Below are positions 60,401 through 64,000 of a stretch of 64,000 bases of DNA, piece after piece; positions within the stretch are counted from its first letter, which is position 1, and each line of letters starts with the position of its first letter. Origin of the DNA: Ascaris suum (taxonomy: Eukaryota; Nematoda; Chromadorea; Rhabditida; Ascarididae); contig CM024175.1 of assembly GCA_013433145.1 (NCBI GenBank), positions 10,090,516 to 10,154,515 of the forward strand, read 5' to 3'. The position numbers and the translations under genes were made by a program. The notes under the pieces were generated by a model. The model saw only the letters and a program-made list of their open reading frames with translations, was not told the origin of the DNA and ran no database searches.

Positions 60401-63232
60401 CTTATAATTGTCACTGATATAGTGGAGCGGAAGTGAAACACATGATGAGGGTTGTCGGAGATCAGGAATACTTAACATGCTTGTTGGATAAGAGCTGAAT
60501 TATGACAGTACCCTATCACCTGACCATTGTTGTTCCTGAGAGATAGAAGGCTTCAGTTGTTTTTTTAAGGGGAAGAGGGAAGTAGTAAAATAGTAGGAGA
60601 GTTAAGCGGGAAAAGAGCACAGCTTGAAGGTGGGAGGCACTGAGTCATTATTCATTCATTGCATTTTATATCCTCATTGAAGTTGTGATATTAATTGTGA
60701 TATAGCTTCGTTATTTGTGCTATTTTCAGCCGGATATATTCATTACTTCTCTCTGTGCCTATCGGACTTTATGGAGCGATTGTTTGCAAATCCAGCCAAA
60801 GTTGCAGGCAATATTGCTGGATCGGTGGTTTACTTCATCATGCAAAGTCCTCGTTTTAGTACTTTCTTCTTTTTTCTTTTATATTTTCTCATTGATAGTC
60901 CAAAAGAGAGTTTCATGAAATTTGTCCCGCATGGTTCCTTTGACCACTGCACTCTCCCTTCGATGTTTATTGCAGTCGACGGGTAGAAATACGCTAGTAA
61001 ATAAGCTCGAAGCTAGATTTAAGTTGTGCTTCGACGAAGAAGAATGGTCAAATCTGAAAGACTGTCGCCTAGGCTTACATCTATCAATATTAGTTGTTAA
61101 ATTTATCTAAAACTGTAATAGTAGACGCATTCGTAACACTTTGAGCAGAGTTGCCATTGCTGTCGGTAATTTCCACTTTGGAAGGATTTTGTTCTTTTGT
61201 ATTAAGAGTACTGAAGTAATGTCGGTGAGAATTCCCATTTTTGCATTTCATGTGCAAGAACTGTCAATATATCAAAGTCACAAACATGCATAATGGAAGA
61301 TTGCCTACTGATGCAGAAATCACTGGGCACCCTTCCTTTTGCCACAGGTAGTGAAGTGAAAGTATCACTGATTGTTGGTTGTTTTTTTTAGTTTTTTGGA
61401 CGATCGCAAGCCTATTATCGTTGAACATTCATAAAGAACATCACGATCAACAATACAGCGGTTATGGATCAAAAGGTTGGAATCTATATTTTAATTCATT
61501 TGTTTAAGAGACATATATAGGTTGTTTTTAGGAGAGAGAATGATGTGCCGTTTTGTTTGTTTTTCCTCTTCCTTTTGAGATGCGAATTTTATCGCCATAT
61601 TTATTAAATTTGTTGGAATTCCTCTCAAATACAATTATTTCCATTCATCATTTTCTTAACTACTACTTCGGTTACTTTTTTCAATTATTACTTCACCATA
61701 AAAAAGTTTTGACTTTGAAACAGCGATTACAAATCTTTTTATGGCGGATATTGTAAAATGGTTATAAGAAGTTTTTTGTTTTTGATTTCATTTCTCTTTG
61801 GCTAAATATAATTTGTAAAATTGTTTGAATTCTTCGATTATTGTTTAAGTGATTGGTAGAAACAGATTAATTAAGTGCCAATTTTAGTATCACATCGGCA
61901 TAGCTTCGAGCATGAGCGGCGATTTTCATGGTCATCTGATGAGGATGCGAGACTGGTAAGAATGTTCTCTACTTCGTGCAATTATTCTCGGGCAACGAAT
62001 CATTCGTTTTATTATGCACTTTACGAAATTATGAGCAACGATAGATTGTGAAGTGCCTTTATAATTTTGATCGTCTAGGATTTTCTCATCACTAAAATAT
62101 CCTATGGGAATTTGTATTTTAATAATTTAATTTCGACTTCGAATTGAGCAATTCGTATTGAGGGTGAAATTGTCCGACGTCGATCACCTGCTTTACATAC
62201 GCCAACATTCGCCAATGAAAATTATATCGAATCGCCCACCGTATATCCTCAAAAGATATTGTCGAAGCCTTCAATTGGATGGCGTGCATTACGACGTATC
62301 GCACGATTGATTACCTATATTGTAACGATTGGCTTCTATCCGACTGATTTTGGCGAGTAAGCTTTTAGATTTTATTTTATTATATTATCACATTTATTCA
62401 TTTGCTTGTTTTAAGGTTTGTTAAACTTAAGGCTCATAGCTTTCCCCACAGCTGGGAGGTGTGTACTATGAGGATTAAGTATTTCGTAGAACGTCTTTTG
62501 CTGGAGAGTTCTGGTAGTTTTGGGATTCATGTGGTTCCTGATCGACATCCCCGTCGTAGCGGCTTATTGTCCACATATCTCTGTCTCTCCGTCCCCCTTC
62601 TCCCCTCCTTCGCCTCTGCTCCACCTATCCTCTCATCTTCTGTTCGGAAATCATTTCTCTTATGGAGGGATGTTCAATGAATTCGGGTCTTAAACGTTTA
62701 AAGCATGCTTTCCACTGCTTATTTGTCCTAAGATGATCTCCAGCATTCTCTGGCATCATTTGCAGAGGTCAAGAATTTCACTGCTATACACTCAGTCTGT
62801 GTTAGGCCAAACCTCTTGTCTTAAGCATCTCGTTGGCGATAAAAGTTTCTCAAAGATGTGGGCTTGACTTCAAAGCACTATCTTATAGGGAAACAGCGCA
62901 CTCATTGAGTATATGTATATGTTAATCTACATATACCTGTGTTTATATGCATATGCATTCACATATTTACATATATTTCGATTTGTTGCTTTATTGATCG
63001 TTTAAGGGAGAGCGGTCGTCAAAAGAGGTCGACGTACGTTCAGATGCTTAGTGAGGGTGGATTTTTGAATGCACCGCGCACTGGCTCAGTGGGTTTATCA
63101 CGTGAGGATGAGAAAACGCCGTGGATCGATGATGATGAAGAGGCGTTATCGGATAATTTTGCCATACGAGAAAGTACTCAAATTTCTTCGGCAGCCTCAC
63201 CACCTACTTATGAAGAACCGTATGATTTTTAA
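57446..63232 (+). CDS. N-terminal part of an UNC-84-like (SUN-domain type) nuclear-envelope protein
   Basis: UNC-84 proteins anchor the nucleus to the cytoskeleton from the inner nuclear membrane. Likely exons: 57446-57462 (MGLFR), 58628-58693 (GRSNLTKSDLERLLDLN), 59517-59549 (EYRTDYTYVS), 60154-~60260 (KSYRLDGSVRYENPRMFRLP), 60730-~60905 (membrane stretch VAGNIAGSVVYFIMQ, FSTFFFFLLYFLID), 61392-61475 (FWTIASLLSLNIHK), 61888-61955, 62163-62356 (RRRSPALHTPTF; RLITYIVTIGFYP) and 63007-63232 (ending SPPTYEEPYDF). Most joins agree in phase; the ends of exons 4 and 5 are unresolved. The L-T-x3-L ... Y-x-T-x-YTY-x2-SK-x-Y pattern and the RxRxxxLxTPxPTF-like segment resemble C. elegans UNC-84 as I recall it. 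No SUN domain lies in the window: either the TAA at 63230 ends a short protein, or a donor at 63220 (CC|GTATGA) leads onward past the edge. Confidence 0.55.
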
Positions 63233-63708
63233 TGTGTTAATCGCTTTTATTGGACGTATTTTTTTACTTGATGAATAATGACCACGTTGAATATGATCTG
63301 CATAGAGGTTTTAGTTTGTTATTTAGAGTTTAGATGCAAGCGGAAGTTTCCTTAATGATCGAAGAAATTTTCGCTTTTTCAAAATGCTCCTCACACGTTC
63401 TATTTGACACTGTTTTCTTGAATCGTTGGTGCTATTGAGAGTCGAAAAATGAAAAAAGCGTTGATCCGATGAAAGTTGGAGAATACTTGACCACAGTGAT
63501 CAGAAAGTAGGCATGGATTGGGCTCAGGTGATCACCATTCTTACGTACTTTGAGTAGGTTCAGCAAAATGTATTTATGATGTGAAATGGTTAAGCATAAT
63601 ATGGTCGTTTTTTGTCGTTTCTTTGCTTGTTGAATTCTCGAAGTAAAATCAACCCTATTTTATACAGTCAGATTGGCATTAATCACATCTTCGCTGTTCG
63701 TTTTTAAG

Positions 63709-63817
63709 GCCTCACTTTGGATATTAGGTCATATTAGAGAAGCGAATTTTTGGATTTGTAGAGGAACAGATGCTGCACTTTTGTGGAACCTTAAAATAAG
63801 CTTTCATTGGAAACATG
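63709..63817 (+). CDS. possible further exon of the UNC-84-like gene
   Basis: After TTCGTTTTTAAG a 36-codon open segment (SLWILGHIREANFWICRGTD) ends at CAT-G|GTAGTT. Its membrane-proximal flavour fits the preceding gene, but its phase-0 acceptor does not match the phase-2 donor at 63220, so an intervening exon would be needed. Confidence 0.3.
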
Positions 63818-64000
63818 GTAGTTTTTTTTTGCATATAATCTGCGCTCGTTATCTTCACTTATGTTTTTCGTTCTCTGCCATCCGCATTCCCACGCTCTCA
63901 TTCCACACCGTTGTTTAAGTGAAATCGAACATCCGAGTATTTAGGGATGAGCATATCGGAATTTTAATTGCTTCATAGAACAAAAGATTTATCATTCATG

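Overview
The window is AT-rich (about two thirds A+T by eye) animal DNA: genes are split into short exons by GT-AG introns, and polar, low-complexity spacers and very long (TA)n tracts lie between and inside them. Two independent genes have a pyrimidine-rich AG acceptor 1 to 4 bases before the start codon (TTTCAG-g-ATG at about 33474 and TTTCAG-ttga-ATG at 49750), as expected of spliced-leader trans-splicing, and the last gene resembles the N-terminal part of nematode UNC-84 SUN-domain proteins. A nematode is the best guess; another AT-rich trans-splicing invertebrate is not excluded. No rRNA, tRNA, CRISPR or prokaryotic feature was seen.

Layout. 1-12.7 kb: several small candidate multi-exon genes (2604-3287 +, 3281-4178 -, 5774-6180 +, 9052-10143 +), no family recognised. 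12.7-15.2 kb: a (TA)n tract, LINE debris and a clean solo LTR with TGTTG/CAACA ends and a GTGAC target duplication. 15.2-22.9 kb: the strongest novel gene, a protein of about 406 residues with a Lys/Gly-rich N-terminus, one hydrophobic segment and a strongly acidic C-terminus, built mostly from phase-1 exons, one of them duplicated. 24.4-25.6 kb: a broken or unusual minus-strand coding region and a small secreted-peptide ORF. 27.1-33.5 kb: an aldo-keto reductase on the minus strand with all four catalytic residues. 38-42 kb: candidate small genes. 43.6-46.3 kb: a degenerate ~60 bp satellite arranged as a large inverted repeat. 46.4-46.7 kb: a small secreted-protein candidate. 49.7-53.4 kb: a five-exon gene for a 298-residue protein of unknown family. 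53.9-55.2 kb: the end of a minus-strand gene, a LINE 3' fragment and a hairpin of 18 bp repeats. 57.4-63.2 kb: the UNC-84-like gene, probably continuing past the window edge.

How the genes work together: there is no operon-like functional theme. The reductase is metabolic, the UNC-84-like gene is a nuclear-envelope candidate, and the rest look like lineage-specific small or membrane proteins. Caution on small genes: at this base composition, a dozen or so random open frames of 85 or more codons are expected in 64 kb, so single ORFs of that size are not evidence by themselves. I gave weight to exons joined in compatible phase by good splice sites, but such chains can also arise from selective reading, and confidence values reflect that.
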